This document shows positions 1 to 8,609 of a DNA stretch of 34,603 nucleotides, piece by piece; the stretch's first letter is position 1; every line of letters begins with the position of its first letter. The position numbers were made by a program, and so were the translations under genes. The notes below the pieces were generated by a model that saw nothing but the letters and a program-made list of their open reading frames with translations, searched no databases and was not told the origin of the DNA. The DNA comes from a virus, in the IMG/VR virus record IMGVR_UViG_3300042542_001813, positions 1 to 34,603 of that record; one strand, given 5' to 3'.

Positions 1-380
1 AACAGAAAGCGAAGAAAGTATTATTGGTAACTTACCTCAATTAGTTGCGATGTTTGTTAAGCCTTATAAACTAAAGTGGTTTAAGTTAAAAGAGGTCGAA
101 ATGGATTATGCAGAAAAAGTCGAACATATTAAGAGTATAAATGTAGGCATAGTTTATCCTTTGTGTGTTTTTTTTTGCAAAGTTATAGAAGGTTTGTATC
201 CTCATATAGAGGATTATTTGGTAAAACAAATGAGCGAAGCGAGGATGACAATGGAGAGCGAATTGAACGAACTGAAGAACAAAAACACTTAGATTATTGG
301 AGTTGGTATGTTACATTGGATAGCTTAAGTGGTAAAGATAGAAGTAAATGGGACTTTTACTTAAATATGAATGTAGTTGC
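1..380. repeat. Left copy of the 380-base contig-end repeat
   Basis: Positions 1-380 match 34224-34603 over the full length with no gap and 8 substitutions, at 127, 130, 133, 136, 226, 244, 258 and 260. Six are silent in the chaperone-like gene that crosses the repeat; the last two change Ser-Glu to Asn-Gln. Such an overlap is expected when a circular or circularly permuted phage genome is assembled past its own start. The mismatches suggest the two ends come from different strains. A genuine diverged terminal repeat is possible but less likely. Confidence 0.93.
2..292 (+). CDS. Tail assembly chaperone-like protein, 3' part (copy at the contig start)
   Basis: This is the C-terminal 96 codons of the gene that is complete at 33901-34515; its beginning is cut off by the contig edge. 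The reading frame is open from base 2 to the TAG at 290-292. It differs from the right-hand copy at only two residues (Ser-Glu for Asn-Gln near the end), although eight bases differ, so the frame is under selection. The end of the gene overlaps a -1 frame ORF that continues to 432, the arrangement used for G/GT tail chaperones in many siphophages. Function is inferred from position and this overlap, since the sequence alone is not diagnostic. Confidence 0.7.
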   Translation, partial: TESEESIIGNLPQLVAMFVKPYKLKWFKLKEVEMDYAEKVEHIKSINVGIVYPLCVFFCKVIEGLYPHIEDYLVKQMSEARMTMESELNELKNKNT

Positions 381-432
381 TTTTTTAAATTATTTGAGTT
401 ACATAAAAGATAGGAATAAATGGCAAAAATAA
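280..432 (+). CDS. -1 frame extension of the tail assembly chaperone (GT-like)
   Basis: A reading frame one base behind the upstream gene stays open to 432 and encodes about 50 residues after the overlap, rich in Trp and Tyr (LDYWSWYVTLDSLSG, then LNMNVVAFLNYLSYIKDR). There is no ATG near the end of the upstream gene in this frame; the only ATG, at 163, would give an implausible Arg/Ser-rich N-terminus. Expression as a frameshift product is the simplest reading. The best-placed slippery site is C-AAA-AAC at 280-286, just before the zero-frame stop at 290-292, but its first slot is not ideal. The coordinates mark the inferred shifted part only. It overlaps the next gene at 420. Confidence 0.5.
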   Translation, partial: QKHLDYWSWYVTLDSLSGKDRSKWDFYLNMNVVAFLNYLSYIKDRNKWQK

Positions 433-932
433 ACCAACAGCAATTTAATGAGTTAGATAACTTTTTATCTGATGTAGAAAGTAAGCTAACAGGTGAACAG
501 GATATTTATTCTCAAAAAGTAAATGACTTTTTAAAAAGAGTTAAAGATAATTTAGAGAAATACAAGTTTAATGCTTCAGAAAATTTATCTCAATCATTAA
601 AGGCATTACCAATTAAAAAAAATCAAAACGGAGTTACAGTAGCCATTCAACTCGAAGATTACTGGGAAGATTTAGAAAAAGGAACACCACCAAAAGGATA
701 TTCAAAAGAAAATAGAAAAAAGCTGCAGCCTAAGATTTTAGAATGGATAAGTTATAAACCTGAATTACAAAGTATAGCAGGAGACAAGAAAGGGCAAAGG
801 TCTTTATCCTACGCAATAGCAACTAACATACTTAAAAAAGGAACTATTAAAAGATTTGGATACAAAGGTAAACCATTCTTAACTGAAGAAATCCCACAAT
901 TAGAAAAAGACATAACACAAGAATTTGAATAA
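420..932 (+). CDS. HK97 gp10-like tail component (minor tail/tail completion)
   Basis: A 170-residue basic protein. The N-terminal half is helical and charged; residues about 55-100 hold a core with DYWEDLEKGTPPKGYS, which resembles the part of gp10-like proteins around the conserved 'E.GT' turn. The C-terminal part (AYAIATNILKKGTIKRFGYKG-like, then PFL.EEIP) also fits this family, in which a C-terminal 'F...A' segment is common. Members sit at the head-tail interface or the tail terminator ring. The gene begins inside the end of the chaperone extension and its stop overlaps the next start (TAATG), so it is translated with the tail operon. The family is inferred from motif and position. Confidence 0.6.
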   Translation: MAKINQQQFNELDNFLSDVESKLTGEQDIYSQKVNDFLKRVKDNLEKYKFNASENLSQSLKALPIKKNQNGVTVAIQLEDYWEDLEKGTPPKGYSKENRKKLQPKILEWISYKPELQSIAGDKKGQRSLSYAIATNILKKGTIKRFGYKGKPFLTEEIPQLEKDITQEFE

Positions 933-2152
933 TGGCACTAACAATATACAATACACCAAACGCATACGCACCCGTTTACAATCAAATGATTTATACTTTG
1001 AGTTCAACAAACGTTGCTCAATCTAATTTTCGTTACATAGCAGATATTTATGTAAATGGTTCAAGTGATTACACTAGATTAGAAGTAGGCAGAAATCCAA
1101 GTAACAACTATGGAACATTTGATGTGGCAGGAATCATTCAAAACTTTTTAACTAGGGATGCAGATGACAATACAACTACATTTAAACAATGTGTAAACTC
1201 AATAGCATCTTATATAGTTCAATTTGGTGAGCAGTATGGGGCCAGTAGTGGAATTACGAACTATCCTAACTTAACAACAAGTTCAGGTTATTGTTTTAAC
1301 GGAGTGTTTAGTCCATTAGACTTTTTAGATTTCCAAACTAACACTTATGTACTTCAAAATAGTTCAAGTCAATTTCTTACTGATAGACCAACTTTTGAAT
1401 CAAGAACAGGTGAAAAACTTATTTTAGGTTTTATGACTGATGCTGCAAATGAGGCAAAGTTTTTAGAGATTATAACTTTTTATGATGAAGGTACAATATT
1501 TAACACAGTTACAGTCGCTAATCCTTTTACATCAATAAGCAATAGGCAAGACCGTTCAATCAATGTACGAGTAGATTATGATTGGCTAACTACATTAGTT
1601 AATGCAGACTTATCAAGTGGATCAACACCTATATTCGTTGTTAATTGGGAATACTATGATGTAAGAATTAAAAACAGCACAGGAACGATAGTAAGTGAAA
1701 CAATCCGTATATATCCTGGTGAAGATATTTGCTCAAAGTACACACCTATTCGTTTTAAGTTTATGAATAACTATGGTAAGTACGATTATTACACTTTTAC
1801 AGGTGCAATGACTAAGAACACCAATATTAAAAGAAATACTTACAAAAGCAATCCTAATCAATGGAGTGGTACTAATTATAGCTACTCAACTACAAGTAGA
1901 GGATTAAGCCAATATGAAACAATATTAGACGATACAATTACAATTAACAGTGATTGGATTACAGAAAATGAATCTATATGGTTAGAACAATTAGTAACAA
2001 GCCCTGATGTTTATATTTACGATGGCAGCAACTTAGTTTCTGTAAACATAACAGATAGCAGTTATCAAACAAAATACGAAGCTAGTCAGCAACTATTTAA
2101 TTTAGTGGTTTCATTTACTTACTCACAAAACAAAAAAAGACAAAGAAGATGA
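932..2152 (+). CDS. Tail structural protein, about 400 residues (unidentified)
   Basis: A 406-residue protein rich in Asn, Ser, Thr and Tyr with no signal peptide or membrane segment, as expected for a beta-rich virion protein. It starts with a TAATG overlap and its stop overlaps the start of the 985-residue protein, so the two are probably made together. Similar pairs of a roughly 400- and a roughly 1000-residue protein next to the tape measure are common in Bacteroidetes siphophages, where they are thought to form distal tail or baseplate parts; this is from memory of gene order. The C-terminus ends in a strongly basic stretch (KKRQRR). I recognise no catalytic motif. A distal tail protein role is possible but unproven. 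Confidence 0.55.
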   Translation: MALTIYNTPNAYAPVYNQMIYTLSSTNVAQSNFRYIADIYVNGSSDYTRLEVGRNPSNNYGTFDVAGIIQNFLTRDADDNTTTFKQCVNSIASYIVQFGEQYGASSGITNYPNLTTSSGYCFNGVFSPLDFLDFQTNTYVLQNSSSQFLTDRPTFESRTGEKLILGFMTDAANEAKFLEIITFYDEGTIFNTVTVANPFTSISNRQDRSINVRVDYDWLTTLVNADLSSGSTPIFVVNWEYYDVRIKNSTGTIVSETIRIYPGEDICSKYTPIRFKFMNNYGKYDYYTFTGAMTKNTNIKRNTYKSNPNQWSGTNYSYSTTSRGLSQYETILDDTITINSDWITENESIWLEQLVTSPDVYIYDGSNLVSVNITDSSYQTKYEASQQLFNLVVSFTYSQNKKRQRR

Positions 2153-5106
2153 TTTTAACTAAAATATACATTAATAACGAGCAGATAGATTTAAAAGAAG
2201 ATGTTTCAATACCTCTTAACTTTAACATTGCTGATATTAGAGAACCTGAAAAACGTTCTACTACATGGAGCAAGACTGTTATACTACCAGGTTCTACTTT
2301 TAACAATGAATTGTTTTCGAATATATGGAATGTTAATGCAGTTATCAATAGTACAGGCACTACTAACTTTACTCCGAATTTTAATCCGAATTTAAAAGCA
2401 ATAGCAGAAATAACTTACAATGAAGCTACACAGTTCAAAGGCATTTGTCAATTGTTAAATGTTAATGTAACTGATAAATATGAGATTGAATATGAAGTAG
2501 CTTTCTTTGGTGAGTTGCAGAATGTATATCAAAATTTCACAAATGGTTATTTACGTGATTTAGATTTAAGTGAATACAATCATACATACAGCAAAGATAA
2601 TCAAGTAACAAGTTGGAGCGCACCAATAGGTATTGGCTATGTTTATCCGATGATAGATTATGGTTTTAGAATAAATACAGAATTTAAAGTAACAGAAATG
2701 TTCCCTTCTATTTATGTAAAAACTATAATTGATAAAATGTTTAGTCAAGCTGGGTTTACATATCAATCAGTATTTTTTAATACAGAATTATTTAAAAGAC
2801 TTATAATACCTTATTCAGGTGGTTCAACTTTACAATTAACAACTGATCAAATAAAAAATAGGACATTTAGAGTTAGTAAAACAAGTTCACAAAGTATAAA
2901 TATAGATGCAAGTTATACTAATGAAGCTGCAAGTCCTTCAATTCCTTATAATGAAATTATTACATTTCAAGATGAAACAACACCACCAAATTATGATACA
3001 GGAAATGTATTTGGATTTAATACAACTTTTCAAGCATCAAAAAGTGGAAATTATAAATTAAAATTTCAATTTCAATTAAATGTAACACATAATTGTAGTA
3101 CAGCAACAGCTTATATTGAACGTTATTATGAATTAGGAACTATTTATATAATATCATATTCTAATGGCATTGCATCTATTCCTGTAATTTTAAAACCAAG
3201 TGATAATTTTCCAAACGTACCTGATTCATTAAATGTTTCTGCAGGTGCAAGTCAAACTGTAACCCAAGGAACTACAACATCAAGCGTAGGTGGTTTATTA
3301 GAAGGTTCATTTTTTTTATTTGAAAATGATACAGCACAGGTAATATTTGCACCAGCATTTGGAAGATGTTATAAAGCTACATCAGGATCATTTACATTTC
3401 AAAATCAAGCTACTTCATATCCAACTGTTAACATATTAAATGATTCAGTATTTTATGCTTTAATGGAAGATACAACTATAAGTGAATCTGACAATATAGT
3501 TATTTCAAATATTTTACCTGATAAAATAAAGCAAAGTGATTTTTTTAACTCTATAATTAAAATGTTTAATTTATTTGTAGAAGTAGATAAAACAAATGCA
3601 AATAAACTTATAATAGAGCCAAGACCAACATTTTATAACACATCAACAATAAAAGATTGGTCTGATAAATTAGATTACTCAAAGGAAACTAAAATAATTC
3701 CAATGGGTGAGTTAAATAATAAAACTTATTTATTCACATACAAACAAGACAATGATTATTTTAATAGTAATTATTTTAATAATTATACAGAAGTTTATGG
3801 ACAAAAGAAATATGATATTGAAAACGATTTTTTAAAAGGTGAAGTAAAAACAGAATTAATATTTAGTCCAACTCCATCTGTAAACACAATAGGACATGAT
3901 AGAGTAATTCCAAAAATTTACCAATTAGATACTAATGGCACTATTAAAACTTGTCAATCTAATATTAGAATACTTTATTACGGTGGATTAAAAGATACAT
4001 CTTACCCATGGAAACACATAACAAGTACAGGTGGTCAATTTATAAATAATCAATATGCTTATTGTGGTCATTTAGATAGTATAGATAATCCAACTATTGA
4101 CTTAAATTTTGAAGTACCAAAACAAGTTTATTACTCATTAGAAAAATATACTTTAAATAATCTTTATAATAAATATTGGAAAGATTACATTGAACAGATA
4201 GCAGATAAAGATTCAAAATTATTTGTAGGTTATTTCTTAATAAACGAATGGGATATTCAAAGTTTAGATTTTAGAAATACATTCTTTTTTAAAAATGAAT
4301 ATTGGAGACTTAACAAAATAATTGATTATGATCGAGTAAATAATCAAGCAACTAAATGTGAGTTTGTAAAATTAAAAACATTGCCACCTTATGAAGATGA
4401 TAATGGATTTGATACAAATGGCGGTGTTTTAGAAGGTGTTGATATTTCACCAACACAAAGAAACTCATTTTACAATGATAATGTAGTAACTGAAGGCGCA
4501 ATAGTAAGCGGTAAAAATAATACTATACTTTCAGGCAATGGAGTTATAATAGCAGGAAATGAAAACTTTGTAGGTAATAATAATCAAAACGTTTCAATAT
4601 TAGCATCTTCAGGAATTACTGTTTATCCAAGTTCAAATAATGTTTCTATAACAACATCAACAGGTGTAACTGTATTAAGTGGAATTTCAAATGTAAGTGT
4701 AACAAATAGTTCAGGAATAACAGTAACAGAATCCAATGTAACTTATCAAAATGGAATTAAGACTTTAAACAATGTATCTTATAAAAAATATGTTGCTTTA
4801 CTTAGTCAGTCAGGAGTTACAGCACCTACAGTAGTAGAGTTAGAAACTACAATGAGTAGTGGCATTACTTCAAGTTATTATTTAGTAGGTGAGTATAAAT
4901 TAATATCAAATGCAGAATTTACAGCAAATAAAACATTTGTAATGATTAATCAAACTGGATTAAGTATGATTGGAACACAGGCTATAATATTAGCAAACAG
5001 AATAGGTAATAGTGAAATATTAATTCAAGTTGCAGACACAATGGGTACTGGTTACATGGATAATGTTTTATTAGATACCCAAATCGAAATACGAGTTTAT
5101 TCATAA
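2149..5106 (+). CDS. Large tail-tip/baseplate protein with repetitive receptor-binding-like C-terminus
   Basis: This is the largest protein in the window, 985 residues. The N-terminus (about 1-120) carries the segment IPLNFNIADIREPEKRS followed by a Thr/Trp stretch and LPGS.FNN.LF, which I know as a recurring start of large tail proteins in Bacteroidetes phages. The middle (about 450-760) is mixed alpha/beta and may form a hub. Residues about 780-880 contain short repeats of the type NVS(I/V)..S(S/T)G(I/V)TV, suggesting a beta-helical shaft, and the last about 100 residues form a separate terminal domain. The probable role is tail tip with receptor contact. The codons are more A/T-rich from about 2800 to 4400 than in the flanking genes. 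Confidence 0.6.
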   Translation: MILTKIYINNEQIDLKEDVSIPLNFNIADIREPEKRSTTWSKTVILPGSTFNNELFSNIWNVNAVINSTGTTNFTPNFNPNLKAIAEITYNEATQFKGICQLLNVNVTDKYEIEYEVAFFGELQNVYQNFTNGYLRDLDLSEYNHTYSKDNQVTSWSAPIGIGYVYPMIDYGFRINTEFKVTEMFPSIYVKTIIDKMFSQAGFTYQSVFFNTELFKRLIIPYSGGSTLQLTTDQIKNRTFRVSKTSSQSINIDASYTNEAASPSIPYNEIITFQDETTPPNYDTGNVFGFNTTFQASKSGNYKLKFQFQLNVTHNCSTATAYIERYYELGTIYIISYSNGIASIPVILKPSDNFPNVPDSLNVSAGASQTVTQGTTTSSVGGLLEGSFFLFENDTAQVIFAPAFGRCYKATSGSFTFQNQATSYPTVNILNDSVFYALMEDTTISESDNIVISNILPDKIKQSDFFNSIIKMFNLFVEVDKTNANKLIIEPRPTFYNTSTIKDWSDKLDYSKETKIIPMGELNNKTYLFTYKQDNDYFNSNYFNNYTEVYGQKKYDIENDFLKGEVKTELIFSPTPSVNTIGHDRVIPKIYQLDTNGTIKTCQSNIRILYYGGLKDTSYPWKHITSTGGQFINNQYAYCGHLDSIDNPTIDLNFEVPKQVYYSLEKYTLNNLYNKYWKDYIEQIADKDSKLFVGYFLINEWDIQSLDFRNTFFFKNEYWRLNKIIDYDRVNNQATKCEFVKLKTLPPYEDDNGFDTNGGVLEGVDISPTQRNSFYNDNVVTEGAIVSGKNNTILSGNGVIIAGNENFVGNNNQNVSILASSGITVYPSSNNVSITTSTGVTVLSGISNVSVTNSSGITVTESNVTYQNGIKTLNNVSYKKYVALLSQSGVTAPTVVELETTMSSGITSSYYLVGEYKLISNAEFTANKTFVMINQTGLSMIGTQAIILANRIGNSEILIQVADTMGTGYMDNVLLDTQIEIRVYS
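4583..4728 (+). repeat. Short in-frame repeats in the large tail protein
   Basis: Three related units encode NVSILASSGITV, NVSITTSTGVTV and NVSVTNSSGITV, spaced by 8-10 residues. The bases are only loosely similar, so the repeat is kept at protein level. Such units typically form rungs of a trimeric beta-helix. They may also vary in copy number between strains. Confidence 0.6.
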
Positions 5107-5108
5107 TT

Positions 5109-5117
5109 GGTACTTAA
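5109..5117 (+). promoter_or_regulatory. GGTACTT motif before the tape measure gene
   Basis: GGTACTTAA begins 15 bases before the ATG at 5124, in the 17-base gap after the previous stop. It belongs to a set of six matching sites upstream of late genes. Candidate late promoter element or mRNA signal. Confidence 0.45.
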
Positions 5118-5123
5118 AAGATA

Positions 5124-6896
5124 ATGGCAAAGACTACAATTGAAATAGATGTAAACACAGGAGATTCGGCAAAGTCTCTAAGTGATTTAAGAAATGAATT
5201 TAAGGATATACAAAAAGAGCTTTCAGGATTAACACCAGGAACTGAACAGTACATTAATGCTTTAAAAAGATTAGGTGCTGTTAAGGATGACATAGGCGAC
5301 CTTAAAGATGAAATCAATGCTTTTGCTGGTGCAGATAAAAAAATAGCTGCTGTTACTAATGTAATGGGTGGATTAGCAAATGGATTCCAAGCTGCTCAAG
5401 GTGCTGCTGCTTTATTTGGTGCTGATAATGAAGCCTTAAATGAAACAATGGTTAAGCTACAAGCAACTATGGCTATAACTCAAGGCATTCAAGGACTTGC
5501 AGGAATGGGAGATAGTTTAAAGGCTGTTGGTAATCTTTTAAAATCAACAACCATTGGAACACAGGTTGCAACTGTTGCTCAAAGGATTTATAATGCTGTA
5601 ATGGCTGCAAACCCAATAGGATTACTTATTGCAGGATTAACAGCTTTAGTTGGTGTTATTGCATTAGTAGTAAATGCAATGGGTGATGAAGATGAAGCGC
5701 AAAAAGAGGTTATTGCCAATAGAGAAAAAGAGTTACAGTTAATGCAGGAAGCCGACAAGGCAATGCAAAAAGAAACTGATTTTAGAAAAAGTTTAGCAGA
5801 GGCACAAGGTAAAAGCGCACAGGAATTAGCAGCATTAAATGAAGAGTTAAGCAAACAAAGAATAAAGAGAATAGATGAAGAGATAAAAACAGCTAACAAA
5901 TTATTTAAAGATAGACTTGTATTGATGAAAAATACAAGTGAAGATGAATATATAGAATTACAAAAAGCTAATTCAGATACTTTAAAGTTGATGAAAGATT
6001 TAGCTAATGAAAGATTAGATATTCAACGAAATTTACAAATACAAAATGCAAAATTAGAAACAGAAGCTAATAAAGCATCAGCTGAAAAATCCAAACAAAG
6101 AGTAATAGAGAAAAAAGAAGAATCAAATAAAGAGTTTGAAGATGCTTTAGCAGAAGCTGAAAGGTTATCTAATATTGAAATTGAAAAAGAAAAAAAATTA
6201 GAAGAACAAAGAGCAGCGAGACTAAAACAAATGCGAGACCAAGAAATCGCAGAGCAAATAAAAGCAGATGAAGAATATGGTAAATTATTAGAAGAAAAAG
6301 CTAAAAAAGAAGAAGAAGAAGAAAAGAAAGCATTAGAAAATAAGAAAAAAGCAAAAGAGCAAGAAGTTGCATTAACATTACAAGGTCTTCAATCAATTCA
6401 ATCTTTAGCAGATGCTTTTGCAGGTAAAAGTGAAGCAAGTCAAAAGAAAGCATTTCAAATTAAAAAGGCTGCAAGTTTAGCACAGGCAACCATTGAAACT
6501 TATCAAGCTGCACAGTCAGCATTTGCAAGTCAAATGGCAATTCCAACACCTGACGCACCAATAAGAGCAAACATAGCAGCAGCCATAGCAATAGCAAGTG
6601 GATTGGCTCGAGTAGCTGTAATTGCTAAAACTAAATTTGAAGGTGGTGGCGGTGGTGGTGCAAGTGGTGGCGGTGGCGGTGGTAACTTAGGAACATTTAG
6701 TCAAGGCGGAGGCGGTGGTCAGCCCCCTCAAGGATTAACAGCACAGAACACAGTAACTCAACTTAATCCTGATGGCACAGTAGCAGGGCAAGGAAATAGA
6801 GAAGCCGCACCAATGAAAGCGTATGTAGTAGAAAGTGAAAGTAGAGCAGTAACAGAAAGAGTAAACAAATTAAGTAATAATTCAAAAATAGGATAA
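5124..6896 (+). CDS. Tail tape measure protein
   Basis: A 590-residue protein with the layout of short tape measures. Residues 1-110 form a helical start with repeated Asp/Lys/Leu heptads and a Gly/Ala-rich stretch (GGLANGFQAAQGAAALFGAD). Residues about 165-188 are hydrophobic (IGLLIAGLTALVGVIALVV) and could be the membrane-inserting segment. Residues about 190-430 are a long, highly charged coiled coil, ending in runs of Glu and Lys. After another Ala-rich helix comes a Gly-rich segment at about 507-540. At the usual 0.15 nm per residue the tail would be near 90 nm, though this is only an estimate. It is preceded by the late motif at 5109 and followed 1 base later by the protease gene. Confidence 0.85.
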   Translation: MAKTTIEIDVNTGDSAKSLSDLRNEFKDIQKELSGLTPGTEQYINALKRLGAVKDDIGDLKDEINAFAGADKKIAAVTNVMGGLANGFQAAQGAAALFGADNEALNETMVKLQATMAITQGIQGLAGMGDSLKAVGNLLKSTTIGTQVATVAQRIYNAVMAANPIGLLIAGLTALVGVIALVVNAMGDEDEAQKEVIANREKELQLMQEADKAMQKETDFRKSLAEAQGKSAQELAALNEELSKQRIKRIDEEIKTANKLFKDRLVLMKNTSEDEYIELQKANSDTLKLMKDLANERLDIQRNLQIQNAKLETEANKASAEKSKQRVIEKKEESNKEFEDALAEAERLSNIEIEKEKKLEEQRAARLKQMRDQEIAEQIKADEEYGKLLEEKAKKEEEEEKKALENKKKAKEQEVALTLQGLQSIQSLADAFAGKSEASQKKAFQIKKAASLAQATIETYQAAQSAFASQMAIPTPDAPIRANIAAAIAIASGLARVAVIAKTKFEGGGGGGASGGGGGGNLGTFSQGGGGGQPPQGLTAQNTVTQLNPDGTVAGQGNREAAPMKAYVVESESRAVTERVNKLSNNSKIG

Positions 6897-6897
6897 C

Positions 6898-7956
6898 ATG
6901 GAAAATTTACCAGTTTATAAATTAGTAATTGATGATAGTGACGAACTTGGTGTAGAATGGGTGGCATTAGTTGACACTCCTGCAATAGAGACCAACTGGC
7001 ATGCTTTTAAAGAACATCAATTTGAAAGTTATACTGATTACCCAAAACAAGCAAGTGAGAATGCTAAAATAGCTTTAAGATATGCAGAAGAAAACGGATG
7101 GGGTGATTGTGGAACTCCCGTTGGAAAAATTAGAGCAAATCAATTAGCAAATGGTGAAGCTATAAGTAGAGATACAATTGCGAGAATGGCAGCATTTGAA
7201 AGGCATAGACAAAACTCACAAAAAGAGTTAGGCGATGGATGTGGCAGGTTAATGTGGTTAGCATGGGGCGGTGATGCAGGAATAGAGTGGGCGCAAAGAA
7301 AGTTAGAGCAAATTGATAGAGAAAAAATGGTTGTTAATCCAAGAGCAGGAGAAAGCAAAGACGAATTTGTATCACGTTGCATTGCAGTTGAAATAAATGC
7401 AGGAAAAGAACAAGAACAGGCTGCTGCTATTTGTTATACTAAATGGGATGGACAAAACATGAAACGTCAGTTTAAATTCTTTGCAGATAAAGAACGTAGA
7501 TTGATTAGCGGAGCATTAATGATTTCAGATTTACCAATTTATAGAGCAGATGAAAGTGGTGAATACTATGTAGTATTTGACAAAGAACAGATTGAAAAAA
7601 TAGCACAAAGATTTTTCAAAAAAGGCTTTACTCATAATGTAAATATGATGCACGATAGCGAAAGACAAGTTGATGGAGTTTACATGGTAGAAAGTTTTAT
7701 TATTGACAAAACAAGAGGCATTAAAACACCCGAAGGCTATCCTACATTAACAGAGGGTTCATGGTTCGGAACTTTTAAAGTAGATAATAACGAGGTTTGG
7801 AATGACTTTATTAGAACAGGAGTGTTTAAAGGTTTTAGTGTTGAGGGTGCTTTTGCTCATAAAAAGCTAAAAGATGCTCCTGTAAACGTTATCGAATCAT
7901 TAGCCGATAGAATACACAACTTGAGAAAAAAAGTGGCAGAGATTGCAACTAAATGA
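6898..7956 (+). CDS. XkdF-type prohead protease with N-terminal helical domain
   Basis: A 352-residue protein with two parts. Residues about 40-165 hold a helical region (ENGWGDCGTPVGKIRANQLA, then CGRLMWLAWGG) and a short GESKDEFVSRCI...AAAICY segment, both familiar from phage head-maturation proteins. Residues about 190-330 match the XkdF putative serine protease family: GEYYVVFDKEQIEKIAQRF, NVNMMHDSE, VDGVYMVESFIID, GSWFGTFKVDN and FKGFSVEG. It would cleave scaffold and capsid N-termini during head maturation. It is followed by a scaffold-like and the capsid gene, the usual neighbours. Unusually, it lies after the tape measure. Confidence 0.8.
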   Translation: MENLPVYKLVIDDSDELGVEWVALVDTPAIETNWHAFKEHQFESYTDYPKQASENAKIALRYAEENGWGDCGTPVGKIRANQLANGEAISRDTIARMAAFERHRQNSQKELGDGCGRLMWLAWGGDAGIEWAQRKLEQIDREKMVVNPRAGESKDEFVSRCIAVEINAGKEQEQAAAICYTKWDGQNMKRQFKFFADKERRLISGALMISDLPIYRADESGEYYVVFDKEQIEKIAQRFFKKGFTHNVNMMHDSERQVDGVYMVESFIIDKTRGIKTPEGYPTLTEGSWFGTFKVDNNEVWNDFIRTGVFKGFSVEGAFAHKKLKDAPVNVIESLADRIHNLRKKVAEIATK

Positions 7957-7963
7957 ATTTAAT

Positions 7964-7972
7964 GTACTTTAT
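7964..7972 (+). promoter_or_regulatory. GTACTTT motif before the scaffold-like gene
   Basis: TGTACTTTATAAAA lies 23 bases before the ATG at 7987, directly after the protease stop. It has T instead of the first G of the GGTACTTT set but otherwise matches. It is a member of the proposed late-gene motif with lower certainty. Confidence 0.35.
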
Positions 7973-7986
7973 AAAAAAACAAGACA

Positions 7987-8589
7987 ATGGAAAATAAAAA
8001 ACAAACATTCAAAGAAGTTTTTTCAGATATGAAAGAATTATTTAAGGATATTTTTCAAGACGAAGTAAAAGACTTAAAATTTGTTGACTACAAAGCAAAA
8101 GACGGTTCTATTGTTCGTACTGATACAGAAGAAATCGCAATTGGTTCTAAACTGCAAGTTATAACTCCTGATGGTGTTATGGATTTACCAGTTGAAGTAA
8201 CTGAAATGGTTATTATGGTAAATGAAATGCCAATGAAAGTTTACGTTGAAAACGGAGTTGTAAAAGGCATTGAACCTGAAGAAGTAATGGAAGAACCTGT
8301 TATGGAAGAAATGGCATCCGATAATAACGAACAATTTGAAGCTAAGTTTGCTGAATTAAACGAGCGTTTATCAAAGTTAGAATCTGCATTAGGTTTATCT
8401 AATCAAGCATTAGAAGCTGCAAACGCTTCTATCTTAGCACAAACAGATTTAAACAGAAAGTTATTTTCATTGATTGAAAAAGTTGCAGATGCTCCAAGTG
8501 TTGAGCCTAAGTCAACTTCAAAAGAAAACTTTAAAAAATCAAACACTACAAGTTTAGAAGAATTTAGAAAAAAAGTATATAACTATTAA
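7987..8589 (+). CDS. Scaffold-like head assembly protein
   Basis: A 200-residue acidic protein between the protease and the major capsid gene, the usual place for a scaffold. The N-terminal about 40 residues are helical and charged. Residues about 40-100 look beta-rich (LQVITPDGVMDLPVEVTEMV, KVYVENGVVKGIEPEE). Residues about 115-165 form a coiled coil (FEAKFAELNERLSKLESALG), and the basic C-terminus ends in EEFRKKVYNY, which might contact the capsid protein. The role is inferred from position, acidity and coiled coil; the sequence is not a family match I can name. It could also be a decoration or protease-substrate protein. A-rich bases fill the 20-base gap to the capsid gene. Confidence 0.6.
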   Translation: MENKKQTFKEVFSDMKELFKDIFQDEVKDLKFVDYKAKDGSIVRTDTEEIAIGSKLQVITPDGVMDLPVEVTEMVIMVNEMPMKVYVENGVVKGIEPEEVMEEPVMEEMASDNNEQFEAKFAELNERLSKLESALGLSNQALEAANASILAQTDLNRKLFSLIEKVADAPSVEPKSTSKENFKKSNTTSLEEFRKKVYNY

Positions 8590-8609
8590 CCAATAAAACA
8601 AAAAACAAA

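Noticed and set aside
163-279. Start of the -1 frame ORF at the ATG of 163
   Set aside because: The resulting N-terminus is Arg/Ser-rich filler, and the strain differences at 226 and 244 change residues in this frame while silent in the other. Only the part after about 280 is likely used.
5588-5899. Open frames on the - strand (for example 5588-5899, 6758-6985, 11930-12232, 29234-29533)
   Set aside because: They lie opposite well supported + strand genes, have unnatural compositions (Ser/Leu or His/Tyr runs) and no start or context of their own.
6640-6720. GGTGGCGGT-type nucleotide repeats in the tape measure gene
   Set aside because: They only encode a Gly-rich linker and need no separate explanation such as a CRISPR or slipped-strand element.
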